The position numbers and the translations under genes are program-made. Below, piece after piece: positions 17,410-27,155 of a stretch of DNA of 64,000 bases. Source of the DNA: JAXMAF01 sp046350555 (GTDB taxonomy: Bacteria; Planctomycetota; Phycisphaerae; Phycisphaerales; SM1A02); NCBI GenBank assembly GCA_046350555.1, contig JAXMAF010000005.1, forward strand, positions 310,001 through 374,000, read 5' to 3'. The first letter of the stretch is position 1. The number at the start of each line of letters is the position of its first letter. The notes beneath the pieces are model-generated. The model ran no database searches and had not been told where the DNA came from. It worked only from the letters and a program-made list of their open reading frames with translations.

Positions 17410-19020
17410 TCAGTCCCTCTGCTCGGGACGCCCTTCGATCCCCTTCACCGCGGCGAGCAGCGTCGCGTCGCGGCCGGCGAGCAGGTCGGCGCGGGTGAGC
17501 GGGACGACTTCATCGGGAACGACGCCACGGCCTTCCAGCCGGGTGCCGTCGGCGGTGGTGAAGTCGGCGACGGCGTGCAGGAGCGAATCGCCGTTGGGAA
17601 GCCGGGTCATGTGCGCGGGCAGCGCCGCCCCGGCGCTGGTGCGGCCGAAGACGCGCACGCGGTGCTGCGACTGGAGTCCGCCGGCGAAGATCTCCGACGT
17701 GCTGCCGGTCATCTCGTCGACGAGGATCGCCACCGGCTTCGCGAACGGCTCGGTGATCGCGCCCTGCGCCGTCATGCGCCGGGGATTCACGAGGAACTTG
17801 ATCTCGCCGCCGCGCGACTTCATCGTGCCAAGCGAGATCGGCTGGTCGCAGAAGTGGCCGGCGATGCCCATCGCCATCGCGCCGACGCCGCCGGGATTGC
17901 CGCGAAGGTCGATGATGATCCCGTCGGCGCCGCGGAAGCGGTCCACCGCCTCGTGGAACGGTCGCGCCACCGGGATCATCCAGATGTTGAAGCCGATGAG
18001 CCCGATCTCGCGGGCGCCGTGTCGTTCGCCACGCGCCGCCGCGTCGCCAAGCGCCTGCTCGAACTCGCGCGGCGTGATGCTCCTCGCCTCGTTGCGCGCG
18101 TGGAACGTCGGAAGGTCGCCGAGCTGCACGACTTCGCCCGCCGGCGGCGCGAAGACGGCGTCGATCTCGACGACCTCGTCGGCGCCATTGCGCAGCCGAA
18201 GGTGGACGGTCGCGCCGACCTCGCCCGAGACGAGCTCCGAGGCGACCTGATTCATGTGAAACGTGCGCCACGAGCCGTTGAGCTCGGCGGGCACCTTGGC
18301 GACCTCGTCGGCGACCGTCCTTCCGTCGACGCGCTCGACGATCCAGCCGGTCCGGATGCCCGCGCGATCCGCAGGGGTGCCCGGTTCCACGGCGATGACG
18401 ACGGCGGCGCCGTCGACCAGTCGCACGTCCAGCCCGAGCGTGCCGTCGCCGCCTTCACGATGGTTGTCGTCGGAGGCGACCGGCGCGGACGATGCCGAGC
18501 CGGGCCCGGGCTGGACCCCTGCGCGCGGGCCCGTTGCGGTCGCGTCCACGCCGGCATCCTCGCGCCCGGCCCGCAGCTCCGCGGGCAGGATGGAGAAGTG
18601 CGATTGCCCGAGCCTTCCAAGCATCGCCATGAGCACGTCGCGCAGCTCGCCGCGGCTTGCCGCCGAGGCCGCCTTGGGCGCCAGCTCGACCTTGACGGCC
18701 TCCCAGTCGACGCCACCGAGCGTCGGATCGAAGTGCGTGTCGCGGACGATGGTCCACACGGCATCGAAGGTCTCGCTGCCTCGAAGCTCGGCGGTCGCCG
18801 CAGGAGGCAGCGATGGGGGCGTGCCACCGGCGTCCGGCGCGACCGACGCGAAGGCCGGTCCACCCTTCCCGACGGTCGTGAGGTCCATCGACGATGCGCG
18901 GACCGCGGCGGCGCCGCCTGCCGCCGAGTTCGCCTCCGCCGGCGCGGTGTCGCACGCGGTCGTCCATGCCGAGGCGCAAAGCAGCGGAATCGGTCGCAAC
19001 CACGCGCGCAATCGGTGCAT
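17410..19020 (-). CDS. S41-family C-terminal-processing-like protease with PDZ domain
   Basis: 536 residues with an N-terminal export signal ending in a possible lipobox (TTAC at residues 20-23). A PDZ-like part (about 195-245: LGLDVRLVDGAAVVIAVEPG, GIRTGW) precedes the catalytic domain. DGIIIDLRGNPGG (367-379) and TGSTSEIFAGG (438-448), with Ser442 as the probable nucleophile, are signature S41 motifs. Family members cleave envelope proteins near the C-terminus. A Gly/Ala-rich stretch at 150-195 is unusual. It lies on the same strand as the LolA-like and NatAB genes downstream. Confidence 0.87.
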   Translation of the reverse strand: MHRLRAWLRPIPLLCASAWTTACDTAPAEANSAAGGAAAVRASSMDLTTVGKGGPAFASVAPDAGGTPPSLPPAATAELRGSETFDAVWTIVRDTHFDPTLGGVDWEAVKVELAPKAASAASRGELRDVLMAMLGRLGQSHFSILPAELRAGREDAGVDATATGPRAGVQPGPGSASSAPVASDDNHREGGDGTLGLDVRLVDGAAVVIAVEPGTPADRAGIRTGWIVERVDGRTVADEVAKVPAELNGSWRTFHMNQVASELVSGEVGATVHLRLRNGADEVVEIDAVFAPPAGEVVQLGDLPTFHARNEARSITPREFEQALGDAAARGERHGAREIGLIGFNIWMIPVARPFHEAVDRFRGADGIIIDLRGNPGGVGAMAMGIAGHFCDQPISLGTMKSRGGEIKFLVNPRRMTAQGAITEPFAKPVAILVDEMTGSTSEIFAGGLQSQHRVRVFGRTSAGAALPAHMTRLPNGDSLLHAVADFTTADGTRLEGRGVVPDEVVPLTRADLLAGRDATLLAAVKGIEGRPEQRD

Positions 19021-19187
19021 TCGGGGAGAGCTCCAGCCTGGCGCCGCCGAGTCGACGTCGGTTCACCTCCGGTCCGCCGCGCAGTCTCCGGCGGCGCACC
19101 GCGAGCGGGGCGAAAGGTCGGGATGGTAGCCGCGAGGGCGAGTTCGGCGTCGCCGCGGCATCGCCGCGCGTACCCTCTCCACCCTCG

Positions 19188-21200
19188 ATGCCGCTGCTCA
19201 CGGTCGCGAATCTCCACCACGGGTACGGAACGCACGTCGTCCTCGACGGCGTGACGCTGTCGATCGAGCCGGGCGAGAAGGTCGGCCTCGTGGGGCGCAA
19301 CGGCGGCGGCAAGTCCACGCTGATGAAGGCGATCGCCGGGATCATCGAACCCGATTCGGGATCGGTGCAGGTGCAGCGCGGGGCGCGCGTCGGCTACCTC
19401 AGCCAGGAGCCGCGGCTCGAGCCGGACGAGACGCTGCGCGGCGCCGCCGAGGCGGCGTTCGCGGAGCTTCATCGGCTTCATCAGGAGCTGCACGACGTCT
19501 TCGAGGCGATGGCCACCGCCGACGACGAGGAGCTCGACCGACTCATGCGTCGCCAGAGCGACCTGGAGCATCGCATCGAGGGCGCGGGCGGCTACGCGAT
19601 CGATCACAAGGTCGATGCGACGCTGCACGGGCTCGGCTTCGTGGATGGGCAGTTCGAGTTGAAGGTGGGGCAGCTCTCCGGTGGCCAGCGTGGCCGGCTG
19701 GGGCTCGCACGGCTCCTGCTCGAGGAGCCCGACCTGCTGCTGCTGGACGAGCCGACGAACCACCTCGACATCGCCGGTCGCGAATGGCTCGAGACGTTCC
19801 TCGCCGACGAGTACGGCGGCGCCGTGCTTGTGGTGAGCCACGATCGATGGCTCCTCGATCGCGTGGTCACGCGCATCGTGGAGGTCGACCGTGGCTCGCT
19901 GCGCGAGTATCCGGGCAACTACGCGAAGTTCCTCGAGCTGCGGATGGAGCGGCAGCTCACGCAGCAGCGCGACTACGAGAAGCAGCTCGATCGCGTCAAG
20001 AGCGAAGAGGCCTTCATCATGCGATACAAGGCCGGCCAGCGCGCCAAGCAGGCGCGCGGCCGAGCCTCGCGGCTCGATCGGTTCAAGAAGGACATGACCG
20101 AGCGGCCGATCGAGCTGGACGTGATGAACCTCCGGCTGCCGAAGCCGCCGCGCGTGGGCGACTCGATCGTCGCCGCGGAGGGCCTCTCGAAGTCCTACGG
20201 CGACAAGCGACTCTTCGGCGACTTCGACCTTCGGATCGTTCCGGGCGACCGCATCGGCATCATCGGGCCCAACGGCGCCGGCAAGACGACGCTGGTGCGC
20301 ACGCTGCTCGGCGAGATTCCCCCCGACGCCGGCACGCTGCGCACGAGCCCGCGGGCGAGCGTCGGCTACCTGCGCCAGACCAACGAACACCTCGACCCGA
20401 TGCTCACGGTGTGGGAGTACCTCCAGCGCGTCATCGTCGGACTCGACGGCGCCGCCAAGGCGAGCGAACAGCAGGCGCGCGACCTGGCCGGGGCGTTTCT
20501 CTTCTCCGGCAGCGATCAGGAGAAGGCCATCGGCAACCTCTCCGGCGGCGAGAAGATGCGCATGGTGCTCGCCGGCCTGATGGCCAGCGCGAAGAACCTG
20601 CTCGTGCTCGACGAGCCGACGAACCACCTGGACATTCCCAGCGCCGAACGGCTCGAGGAGACGCTCGCGAAGGAGGACGACGAAGGCGGCTACGAGGGCG
20701 CCCTGCTGCTCATCAGCCACGACCGCGCCCTGCTCGAGTCGACGTGCGAGCGGCTCATCGTCCTCGACGGCGAGGGCGGTTGCCGGCTCTTCGAGGGAAC
20801 GTACTCCGATTGGCGGGCGGTCCAGGAGCGGGAGCGCACGCAGCGCGAGGCGGCCGCGCGGGCGAGCGCCAAGGGCGCCGCGGAGGCCGACGCCCGTCGT
20901 CGCGCCGAGGCCGCGAAGCGCGCCGTCGTCCCCGCGACGAAGGCGACCGTGGCGAAGGTGGCGGGCAGGAGCGACGCGGCCGCGAACGCGATGGCGAAGC
21001 TTGCGAAGGTCTCGACGACGGATCTGGAGACGCGCATCGAGCGGGCCCAGGCGAGAATCCGCGCCATCGACAACGAGATGCTCCTTCCGAAGGTCTACAC
21101 CGACGCGAAGCGGATGAAGTCGCTGGAGCTGGAGCGGGGGACGCTCGTCGGCGAACTCGAGCCGCTCGAGTTCGAGTGGGCGCGGCGCGCCGAGGCGTAG
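19188..21200 (+). CDS. ABC-F family ATPase (Uup-like)
   Basis: 670 residues from ATG 19188. Two complete ABC cassettes lack membrane segments: Walker A GRNGGGKST (36-44) and GPNGAGKTT (360-368), with signatures LSGGQRG (163-169) and LSGGEKM and two DEPTNHLD Walker B motifs. Between them is the basic helical linker (about 240-320) that in ABC-F proteins reaches the ribosomal P-site tRNA. A coiled-coil C-terminal tail rich in Ala/Arg/Lys resembles that of Uup. ABC-F proteins resolve stalled ribosomes or bind DNA and rarely give antibiotic resistance. The frame extends to 18894 but upstream codons overlap the S41 gene antisense. Confidence 0.93.
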   Translation: MPLLTVANLHHGYGTHVVLDGVTLSIEPGEKVGLVGRNGGGKSTLMKAIAGIIEPDSGSVQVQRGARVGYLSQEPRLEPDETLRGAAEAAFAELHRLHQELHDVFEAMATADDEELDRLMRRQSDLEHRIEGAGGYAIDHKVDATLHGLGFVDGQFELKVGQLSGGQRGRLGLARLLLEEPDLLLLDEPTNHLDIAGREWLETFLADEYGGAVLVVSHDRWLLDRVVTRIVEVDRGSLREYPGNYAKFLELRMERQLTQQRDYEKQLDRVKSEEAFIMRYKAGQRAKQARGRASRLDRFKKDMTERPIELDVMNLRLPKPPRVGDSIVAAEGLSKSYGDKRLFGDFDLRIVPGDRIGIIGPNGAGKTTLVRTLLGEIPPDAGTLRTSPRASVGYLRQTNEHLDPMLTVWEYLQRVIVGLDGAAKASEQQARDLAGAFLFSGSDQEKAIGNLSGGEKMRMVLAGLMASAKNLLVLDEPTNHLDIPSAERLEETLAKEDDEGGYEGALLLISHDRALLESTCERLIVLDGEGGCRLFEGTYSDWRAVQERERTQREAAARASAKGAAEADARRRAEAAKRAVVPATKATVAKVAGRSDAAANAMAKLAKVSTTDLETRIERAQARIRAIDNEMLLPKVYTDAKRMKSLELERGTLVGELEPLEFEWARRAEA

Positions 21201-21237
21201 CGCCGCGGCGCACGCCCCCGGCCTGCCCGTTGGTCGG

Positions 21238-21280
21238 CAGCCGCGGCGGCTGAACCGGAGCCGGCAGCCGTGACGGCTGC
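21238..21280. terminator. Two short GC hairpins between convergent genes
   Basis: CAGCCG/CGGCTG (21238-21252) and GCAGCCG/CGGCTGC (21264-21280) are perfect stems with three-base loops, lying between the convergent ABC-F and fucosidase genes. They share almost the same stem sequence, so this is also a small repeat. No T-run follows on either strand, so a bidirectional terminator role is only probable. Confidence 0.4.
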
Positions 21281-21324
21281 GTCGCGACAAGGCGGTCGGA
21301 TCGCGGACTCGACGCCCGCTCCCG

Positions 21325-23466
21325 TCACCACCCCGGCTGGCGCAGCCAACCGGGGGGAATCGGCGCGAGCGTCGTTCCGCGCAGGCCCATCTTCGCCTCG
21401 AGCACGAAGCCGCCGGTGTTGTTGAAGGCCGCGACGCGAAGGCGATGGTCGCCGCGCTGGAGCGCGATGCTGCCGCGCTTCTCGAGGGGACCGTGCAGGC
21501 CGTCGTTGTCCACGACGAGATCGCCGCCGATCCAGAGCCGGCTGCCGTCGTCGCTGAGCAGCGTGACGTCGTACAGGCCGTCCTCGGGAACGGTGATCAC
21601 GCCCTCGAAGACGAGCAGCATGCGCTCGCCCGCGGTGGTGGGCAGCACCAGTCCGGGGACGGCCTCCTCGCGCGCCGACTTGAGCTCCGTCCACTCCGGC
21701 ATCCTGGTGAACGCGCCCTCGTAGAAGCGGACGCGCAGTCCGCGCGGACCGGCGTTGAGGTTCTTCGGCTCGTGCATCTCGAGCTTGGTGTAGGTCTTGG
21801 TCGACGTCGGCGAGACGGGTCGGTCGCCCTTGAAGACGCGGGCGCTGATGAGCGTGTCGCTGAAGATCTTGATCGAATCGTCCACGACCGGCGACCTGGC
21901 CGTCGGTTCCGTGCCGTCGACGGTCACGCGCACCACGGGCTGGTCGGGGCGCATCGGAAGCCCGTTGATGGCGCCGGGCGGAGGCAGGAGCTCGACCAGC
22001 AGCGGCCCGGCGAAGGTCGATTCCTCCGGTGAGAATCCGGGTGCGGTGAAGATCTGCGGCGATCGATCGAACTCGAGCTTGACGACCTGGCACGGCGAGG
22101 CCGCGGCCGCACCGGCCGATGGCCGCGGCGGCAGCGACAGCGCGACGCCGCCGTCGGCCGGCGCCGCGGTCGCGCGCACGGCCTCCGCGCCGAGCACGCT
22201 CACGCGCGTCGGCGCATCGACGAGTCCGGGCAGGAGGAGCGTGCCGTCCTTCGGCCAGTCGAAGACGTGGAGATAGATCGTCTCGCCGCCGCCGGCTTCG
22301 CGCTTGGTGGTCGAGCGGCCCCACGGCAGCGTTCCGAAGCGGCTGGCCGTGGTGCCGTAGATGCTCTCGCCGTTGACCTTCATCCACTCGCCGATGTCGC
22401 GCAGCCGCTCGACGGCCTTCGGCGGGAACGTGCCATCGGGTTGCGGACCGACGTTGAGCAGGTAGTTGCCTCCCTTGCTGGCGACGTCCACGAGCGTGCG
22501 CACCAGCTCGGTCGAGCTCTTCCATTCCGTGTCGGCGGCGTTCCATCCCCAGTGGGCGTTCATCGTCATGCACGATTCCCAGTCGACGCCGGGCAGTCCG
22601 GTCGCGGGCACCTCCTGCTCGGGGGTGCCGAAGTCGCCGACCCAGTCGCCGTCGCGCGTGAGGCCGGCCATGTCGTTGCGTCCCTTGTCGACGCGGTTGT
22701 TGACGATGACGTTCGGCTGGAGCCGCCGGCAGAGCTCGTAGAGCCTCGTGCCGCGCTCGTGGTTCCAGGTGTTCTCCCACTCGCCGTCGAACCAGACGAC
22801 GCCGATGGGCCCGTACTTCGTGAGCAGCTCGGTGACCTGTCCGTGCAGGTACTTCTCGTAGCGATCGAAGTCGGCGCCTTCCGTCGGCCGGTCCTTCTCC
22901 CATCCGCGGCGCGGAAGGTAGTCGGGATGATGCCAGTCCATGATCGAGTGATAGAAGCACGGGACCACGTCGTGCCGCCGGCACGCCTCGACGATCTCCT
23001 TGATGACGTCGCGCCGGAACGGCGTCGACATCACGTCGAAGTCGGTGAGCGCGGAGTCGAAGAGCGCAAAGCCGTCGTGGTGCTTGCTCGTCACGACCAG
23101 ATACCGCATGCCCGCGTCGTGCGCCAGCGTGGCCCACGCGTCGGCGTCGAACTTCACGGGGTTGAACTTCTGGACGAACGTCTCGTACTCCGCGAGCGGG
23201 ATCTGCGCGGTCGTGCGGATCCACTCGCCGTGATTGGTCGCGTCGCCCCACCTGCCCGCGGGGATCGCATAGAGGCCCCAGTGGATGAACATGCCGAAGC
23301 GGGCGCTCCGCCACCAGTCGAGGCGCGGATCGGCGGCCCGGTCCGCGGCGGGCATGGCGGGCATGGCGGGGAGGGCGGAGGCCACGGGCGCCGGGGTCGT
23401 CGCCGCGGGCGCGGCGGCGTCGGCGAGCATCGAAGCAAGGAGCACGAACGACGCGATGGCGGGCAT
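21325..23466 (-). CDS. Alpha-L-fucosidase (GH29) with C-terminal PA14-like domain
   Basis: 713 residues with a signal peptide and Ala/Pro linker. The GH29 barrel begins at WWRSARFGMFIHWGLYAIPAG (51-71). KHHDGFALFDS (128-138) and VVWFDGEW (223-230) are family hallmarks, with Asp227 in the nucleophile position. A chitobiase-type segment follows. From about residue 590 there is a PA14-like domain (RFYEGAFTRMPEW; DDGSRLWIGGDLVVDN) expected to bind carbohydrate. The enzyme removes alpha-linked fucose from external polysaccharide such as algal material, acting in the periplasm or outside. It is encoded alone, convergent with the ABC-F gene. Confidence 0.92.
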   Translation of the reverse strand: MPAIASFVLLASMLADAAAPAATTPAPVASALPAMPAMPAADRAADPRLDWWRSARFGMFIHWGLYAIPAGRWGDATNHGEWIRTTAQIPLAEYETFVQKFNPVKFDADAWATLAHDAGMRYLVVTSKHHDGFALFDSALTDFDVMSTPFRRDVIKEIVEACRRHDVVPCFYHSIMDWHHPDYLPRRGWEKDRPTEGADFDRYEKYLHGQVTELLTKYGPIGVVWFDGEWENTWNHERGTRLYELCRRLQPNVIVNNRVDKGRNDMAGLTRDGDWVGDFGTPEQEVPATGLPGVDWESCMTMNAHWGWNAADTEWKSSTELVRTLVDVASKGGNYLLNVGPQPDGTFPPKAVERLRDIGEWMKVNGESIYGTTASRFGTLPWGRSTTKREAGGGETIYLHVFDWPKDGTLLLPGLVDAPTRVSVLGAEAVRATAAPADGGVALSLPPRPSAGAAAASPCQVVKLEFDRSPQIFTAPGFSPEESTFAGPLLVELLPPPGAINGLPMRPDQPVVRVTVDGTEPTARSPVVDDSIKIFSDTLISARVFKGDRPVSPTSTKTYTKLEMHEPKNLNAGPRGLRVRFYEGAFTRMPEWTELKSAREEAVPGLVLPTTAGERMLLVFEGVITVPEDGLYDVTLLSDDGSRLWIGGDLVVDNDGLHGPLEKRGSIALQRGDHRLRVAAFNNTGGFVLEAKMGLRGTTLAPIPPGWLRQPGW

Positions 23467-23571
23467 GCGCAGAAGGTAGCGGATGCGCGGCCTCCGGTCA
23501 CGACGTCGATGGGGCCGAATCCATGCAGGAGCGACCGGCGCGCGGTACGCTCCGCGCGGAGGTCACGCCGC

Positions 23572-24045
23572 ATGTCCACGACCGATTCGAATCGCCGCCG
23601 TCCGTTCGCCGCCGTCGCCTCGACCTGGGGCGCTGTCGCCAGGTCCGCATCGCGTTCCGTCGCCGCCGCGGGCGCCGTCGCCGCCTTCGGCCTTGGCGGA
23701 TGCCAGGCGCCGCAGCCGGTTACCGTGACCGAGGCCGAGATCGGAAAGACGATCACCGTGCAGAAGGGCGGGGAGATCCAGGTCGTCCTGCCCTCGAACC
23801 ACTCGACCGGCTTTGCGTGGGAGATCACGCAGGACGGCGCGCCCGTGCTCCTCGCCTATCCGGGACCGGAGTACAACTTCAATCCGTCGGGTGTCATCGG
23901 CGCCGGCGGCACCGACACCTTCCGCTTCGGCGCGGAACAGGTCGGGCAGACGCAGATCGGCATGGTCTACGTGCGTCCCTGGGAGGCGAACGTCCCGCCG
24001 GCCAAGGTCGCGACGTTCAACGTCACGGTGACGCAGCCGCAGTAG
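23572..24045 (+). CDS. Chagasin-type (I42) protease inhibitor lipoprotein
   Basis: 157 residues from ATG 23572, with GGAGG 9 bases upstream. The N-terminus ends in the lipobox LGGC (Cys44), so this is a lipoprotein. The mature part has LPSNHSTGFAWEI, matching the NPTTGF loop of chagasin, and VYVRPWE, matching the RPW loop; together they insert into the active site of papain-like cysteine proteases. Divergent from the fucosidase gene. The target protease is not visible in the window. The longer frame upstream (to 22267) lies antisense in the fucosidase and is discarded. Confidence 0.85.
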   Translation: MSTTDSNRRRPFAAVASTWGAVARSASRSVAAAGAVAAFGLGGCQAPQPVTVTEAEIGKTITVQKGGEIQVVLPSNHSTGFAWEITQDGAPVLLAYPGPEYNFNPSGVIGAGGTDTFRFGAEQVGQTQIGMVYVRPWEANVPPAKVATFNVTVTQPQ

Positions 24046-24093
24046 CGACCGCCGGGCCCGCGGCGCGCATCCATCCGAGCGCGCCCCCCGCCG

Positions 24094-25209
24094 CTACGCG
24101 CGCTTCACGCGCTGCACCAGCTTGTCCGCGGGCATCTCGACGCCGCGGATTCGCGACACGAGCGCATCGCGGTTGGGCGCGTACTGCTCGGCCACCTTCA
24201 GGTCGATGTAGTCCTCCTCGACCAGGCGCACCAGCGAGTCCGTGAAGCTGTGCATGCCCTCGCCGTGGCTGCTGGCGATGATCGCCGGGAAGTCCTCGTC
24301 GCCGCCTTCGCGGATGCGGTCGGTGACGATCGGCGTGTTGATGAGCACCTCGGTCGCCGGCACGACGCGCACCCCGGGCTTGATCGATGGAAGCAGTCGC
24401 TGGGCCATGACGGCCTGGAGCCCCGTGGCCATGCTGGATCGAATGAAGGTGTGCTCGTTGCTCGGGAAGAACTCGAGGATGCGTGCGAAGGACTGCATGG
24501 TGTCGGCGGTGTGCAGCGTGACGAAGACGAGGTGGCCCGTCTCGGCCGCCATCAGCCCCGCCAGCATCGTCTCGCGGTCGCGCATCTCGCCGATCATGAT
24601 CACGTCGGGATCCTGCCGCACCGCCGAGCGAAGCGCCGTCGCGAAGTCGAAGACGTCCAGTCCCACCTCGCGCTGGCTCACCACGCTCATCTTCGGTCGG
24701 AAGACGTACTCGACGGGATCCTCGATCGTGATGATGTTCGCCGCATGGGTCGCGTTGATGTGGTCGACGATCGCCGCGAGCGTGGACGACTTGCCCGAGC
24801 CGGTCACGCCGCAGATGACGATCAGGCCCTCGACGCTGTGCGCCACCGTTCCGTAGATCGGCGGCAGGTGCAGCTCCTCGAACGACGGGATGGTCGGATT
24901 CACACGACGGATCGCCGCGTGCAGGCCGCCGCCGGCGTGGAAGACCGAGCAGCGGAAGCGCTCGCCACCGGCCTCGTGGTGCGAGAAGTCGACGCCGCCC
25001 TTCGTCTCCAGCGTCTTCTCGAGGTGCGCCGGCACGATCGACGAGAGAAGCTGCCTGGTGTCGTCGGCGCTCAGGTCGGGAGCGTCGATCTTGCGGATCT
25101 CCGCCGCGACGCGCAGCGCCGGCGGCGAACCGACCTTGATGTGAAGGTCGGAGGCCTTGATCTCCTTCATCTTGAGGAGCAGACGCGACATCGTCAGGGC
25201 ACCGAGCAT
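24094..25209 (-). CDS. pilT: Type IV pilus retraction ATPase PilT
   Basis: 371 residues. Walker A GVTGSGKSS at 134-142, Asp box IITIEDPVEYVF, Walker B PDVIMIGEMRD at 201-211 and His box TLHTADTMQS define the PilT branch. As expected for PilT, the long GspE N-domain and cysteine pairs are missing. PilT depolymerises pili for twitching motility and uptake. It stands alone, away from the gsp operon, and its presence suggests that at least one of the pilus-like systems here is retractable. Convergent with the chagasin gene, 48 bases apart. Confidence 0.93.
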   Translation of the reverse strand: MLGALTMSRLLLKMKEIKASDLHIKVGSPPALRVAAEIRKIDAPDLSADDTRQLLSSIVPAHLEKTLETKGGVDFSHHEAGGERFRCSVFHAGGGLHAAIRRVNPTIPSFEELHLPPIYGTVAHSVEGLIVICGVTGSGKSSTLAAIVDHINATHAANIITIEDPVEYVFRPKMSVVSQREVGLDVFDFATALRSAVRQDPDVIMIGEMRDRETMLAGLMAAETGHLVFVTLHTADTMQSFARILEFFPSNEHTFIRSSMATGLQAVMAQRLLPSIKPGVRVVPATEVLINTPIVTDRIREGGDEDFPAIIASSHGEGMHSFTDSLVRLVEEDYIDLKVAEQYAPNRDALVSRIRGVEMPADKLVQRVKRA

Positions 25210-25481
25210 CGTTGGACTCCGGAGGCGAGTGGCGCAAAGCGTACCGCGCGGCGGGGGTGCGTCGCGGGAATCCCGCGCACGTGGCCGGGCCGGCGGGGGA
25301 ACGGGATCCGCGGGCGCGGGCCGATCCCGGACGGGTGGGGGATCCCGATGCCCGCGCCGACACCCTGCGTCGCCGCGCGATGTCGGACGGCGCTTCGACC
25401 CTTGGATTCCGCGCCCGCGCGGACGCGTCCGGTCTCGTCGCCGCGCAGCGGTCGCGCCCCGATTCCTGTACGCTTCGACGC

Positions 25482-27143
25482 ATGCCGCCCGCCGCCGCTC
25501 CGCCTGCGAACACGCTGCGTTCCGCCACCGACGCCTACCTCGCGCTGGCCGAGACGATCAGGCAGGGAGGCGGACCGAAGGGGATCGAGCGCCAGCACCG
25601 CCACGGACGTCTCACCGCCCGCGAGCGGATCGATCTGCTCGTCGACGCCGCGCCGGGCGGAGCGACGACGCTCTTCGAGTGCGGGCTTCTCGCGGCGTGG
25701 AACATGTACGCCGAGCATGGCGGAGCGCCCGCGGCCGGCGTCGTGACGGCCGTCGGCCTGGTGGGCGGACGGCTCTGCATGATCATCGCCAACGACGCCA
25801 CGGTGAAGGCCGGCGCGTTCTTCCCGATGACCTGCAAGAAGATCATCCGCGCCCAGACGATCGCCGAGCGCGCCCGGCTGCCCCTGATCTACCTCGTCGA
25901 CTCCGCGGGCGTCTACCTGCCGCTCCAGGAGGACGTCTTCCCCGACACCGACGACTTCGGTCGCATCTTCCGCAACAACGCGGTGATCTCGGCGAACGGC
26001 ATCGTGCAGATCGCCGCGATCATGGGCAACTGCGTCGCCGGCGGCGGCTACCTGCCCGTGCTGTGCGACAAGCTCCTGATGACGGAGGGAAGCGGGCTCT
26101 ATCTCGCGGGGCCGGCGCTGGTGAAGGCCGCGATCGGACAGGAGGTCACGAGCGAGGAGCTCGGCGGCGCGCAGATGCACGCGGAGATCTCCGGCACGAT
26201 CGACTACCGCGAGGCGGACGATCGGACGTGCATCGCGCGGCTGCGCGAGCTCATGTTCGCCGCGATGAGCATGCCGCCGGCCGCCGAGCCGCCGCACGAG
26301 CCGGCGGAACCGGAGCGCCCGGCGGGGCAGGTGTACGACGTCTTCCGCAGCGAACCCGGCCAGCAGTTCGACATGGTCGACCTGCTCCGGTGCGTCGTCG
26401 ACCGCGGATCGTTCAGCGAGTACCGCGCCGAGCACGGCCGCTCGATCGTCTGCGCCGATGCCCGCATCGGCGGCTGGCCGTGTGGCATCGTCGCCAACCA
26501 GAAGAAGCTCACCCAGCGCCGGCTGCCGGGCGGCAGGCAGGGGCCGTCGTCGGCCGCGAACATGCCGGGCGTCATCTACGACGACTCCGCCGACAAGGCG
26601 GCGCGCTTCATCATGGCCTGCAACCAGAACCGCGTGCCGATCGTCTTCGTGCACGACACGACGGGCTTCATGGTCGGTCGCGACAGCGAGCAGGGGGGGA
26701 TCATCCGCGCCGGGGCGAAGATGGTGAACGCGATGAGCAACTCCGTGGTCCCCAAGATCGCGCTGATCGTCGGCGGCAGCTACGGCGCGGGCAACTACGC
26801 CATGTGCGGTCGCGCGTTCGATCCGTTCCTCACGCTCGCCTGGCCCGGGGCGCGCTGCTCGGTGATGGGCGCCGCGCAGGCCGCCGGAACGCTCCTCCAG
26901 ATCGACCTCGCCGCCCGCGAGCGCCGAGGCGAGCAGGTCGACGAGCCGATGCGCAGGAAGCTCCTCGAGGCGATCAGCGCGAGCTACGGCGAGCAGCAGG
27001 ACATCCGCTACGGCGCGGCGCGCGGCTGGGTCGACCGGATCATCGAGCCGGAACGGACGCGCGACGAGCTGACGATGGCGCTCCAGATCGCCGCCCGGTT
27101 CCCCACGGACGGCGAGTTCAGGACGGGCGTCATCCAGACCTGA
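25482..27143 (+). CDS. Acyl-CoA carboxylase, carboxyltransferase (beta) subunit
   Basis: 553 residues. Both crotonase-like halves are present: GRLTARERIDLLVD and LIYLVDSAGVYLPLQEDVFP in the N-half; VFVHDTTGFMVG and LIVGGSYGAGNYAMCGRAF in the C-half. The latter, with QED and GNYAMCGR, resembles methylcrotonyl-CoA carboxylase beta (MccB), so leucine breakdown is the leading possibility; propionyl- or acetyl-CoA substrates cannot be excluded. It would need a biotin carboxylase/BCCP alpha subunit, which is not in the window. rdgB follows after 12 bases in the same direction. Confidence 0.9.
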   Translation: MPPAAAPPANTLRSATDAYLALAETIRQGGGPKGIERQHRHGRLTARERIDLLVDAAPGGATTLFECGLLAAWNMYAEHGGAPAAGVVTAVGLVGGRLCMIIANDATVKAGAFFPMTCKKIIRAQTIAERARLPLIYLVDSAGVYLPLQEDVFPDTDDFGRIFRNNAVISANGIVQIAAIMGNCVAGGGYLPVLCDKLLMTEGSGLYLAGPALVKAAIGQEVTSEELGGAQMHAEISGTIDYREADDRTCIARLRELMFAAMSMPPAAEPPHEPAEPERPAGQVYDVFRSEPGQQFDMVDLLRCVVDRGSFSEYRAEHGRSIVCADARIGGWPCGIVANQKKLTQRRLPGGRQGPSSAANMPGVIYDDSADKAARFIMACNQNRVPIVFVHDTTGFMVGRDSEQGGIIRAGAKMVNAMSNSVVPKIALIVGGSYGAGNYAMCGRAFDPFLTLAWPGARCSVMGAAQAAGTLLQIDLAARERRGEQVDEPMRRKLLEAISASYGEQQDIRYGAARGWVDRIIEPERTRDELTMALQIAARFPTDGEFRTGVIQT

Positions 27144-27155
27144 GGCACGAGCCCG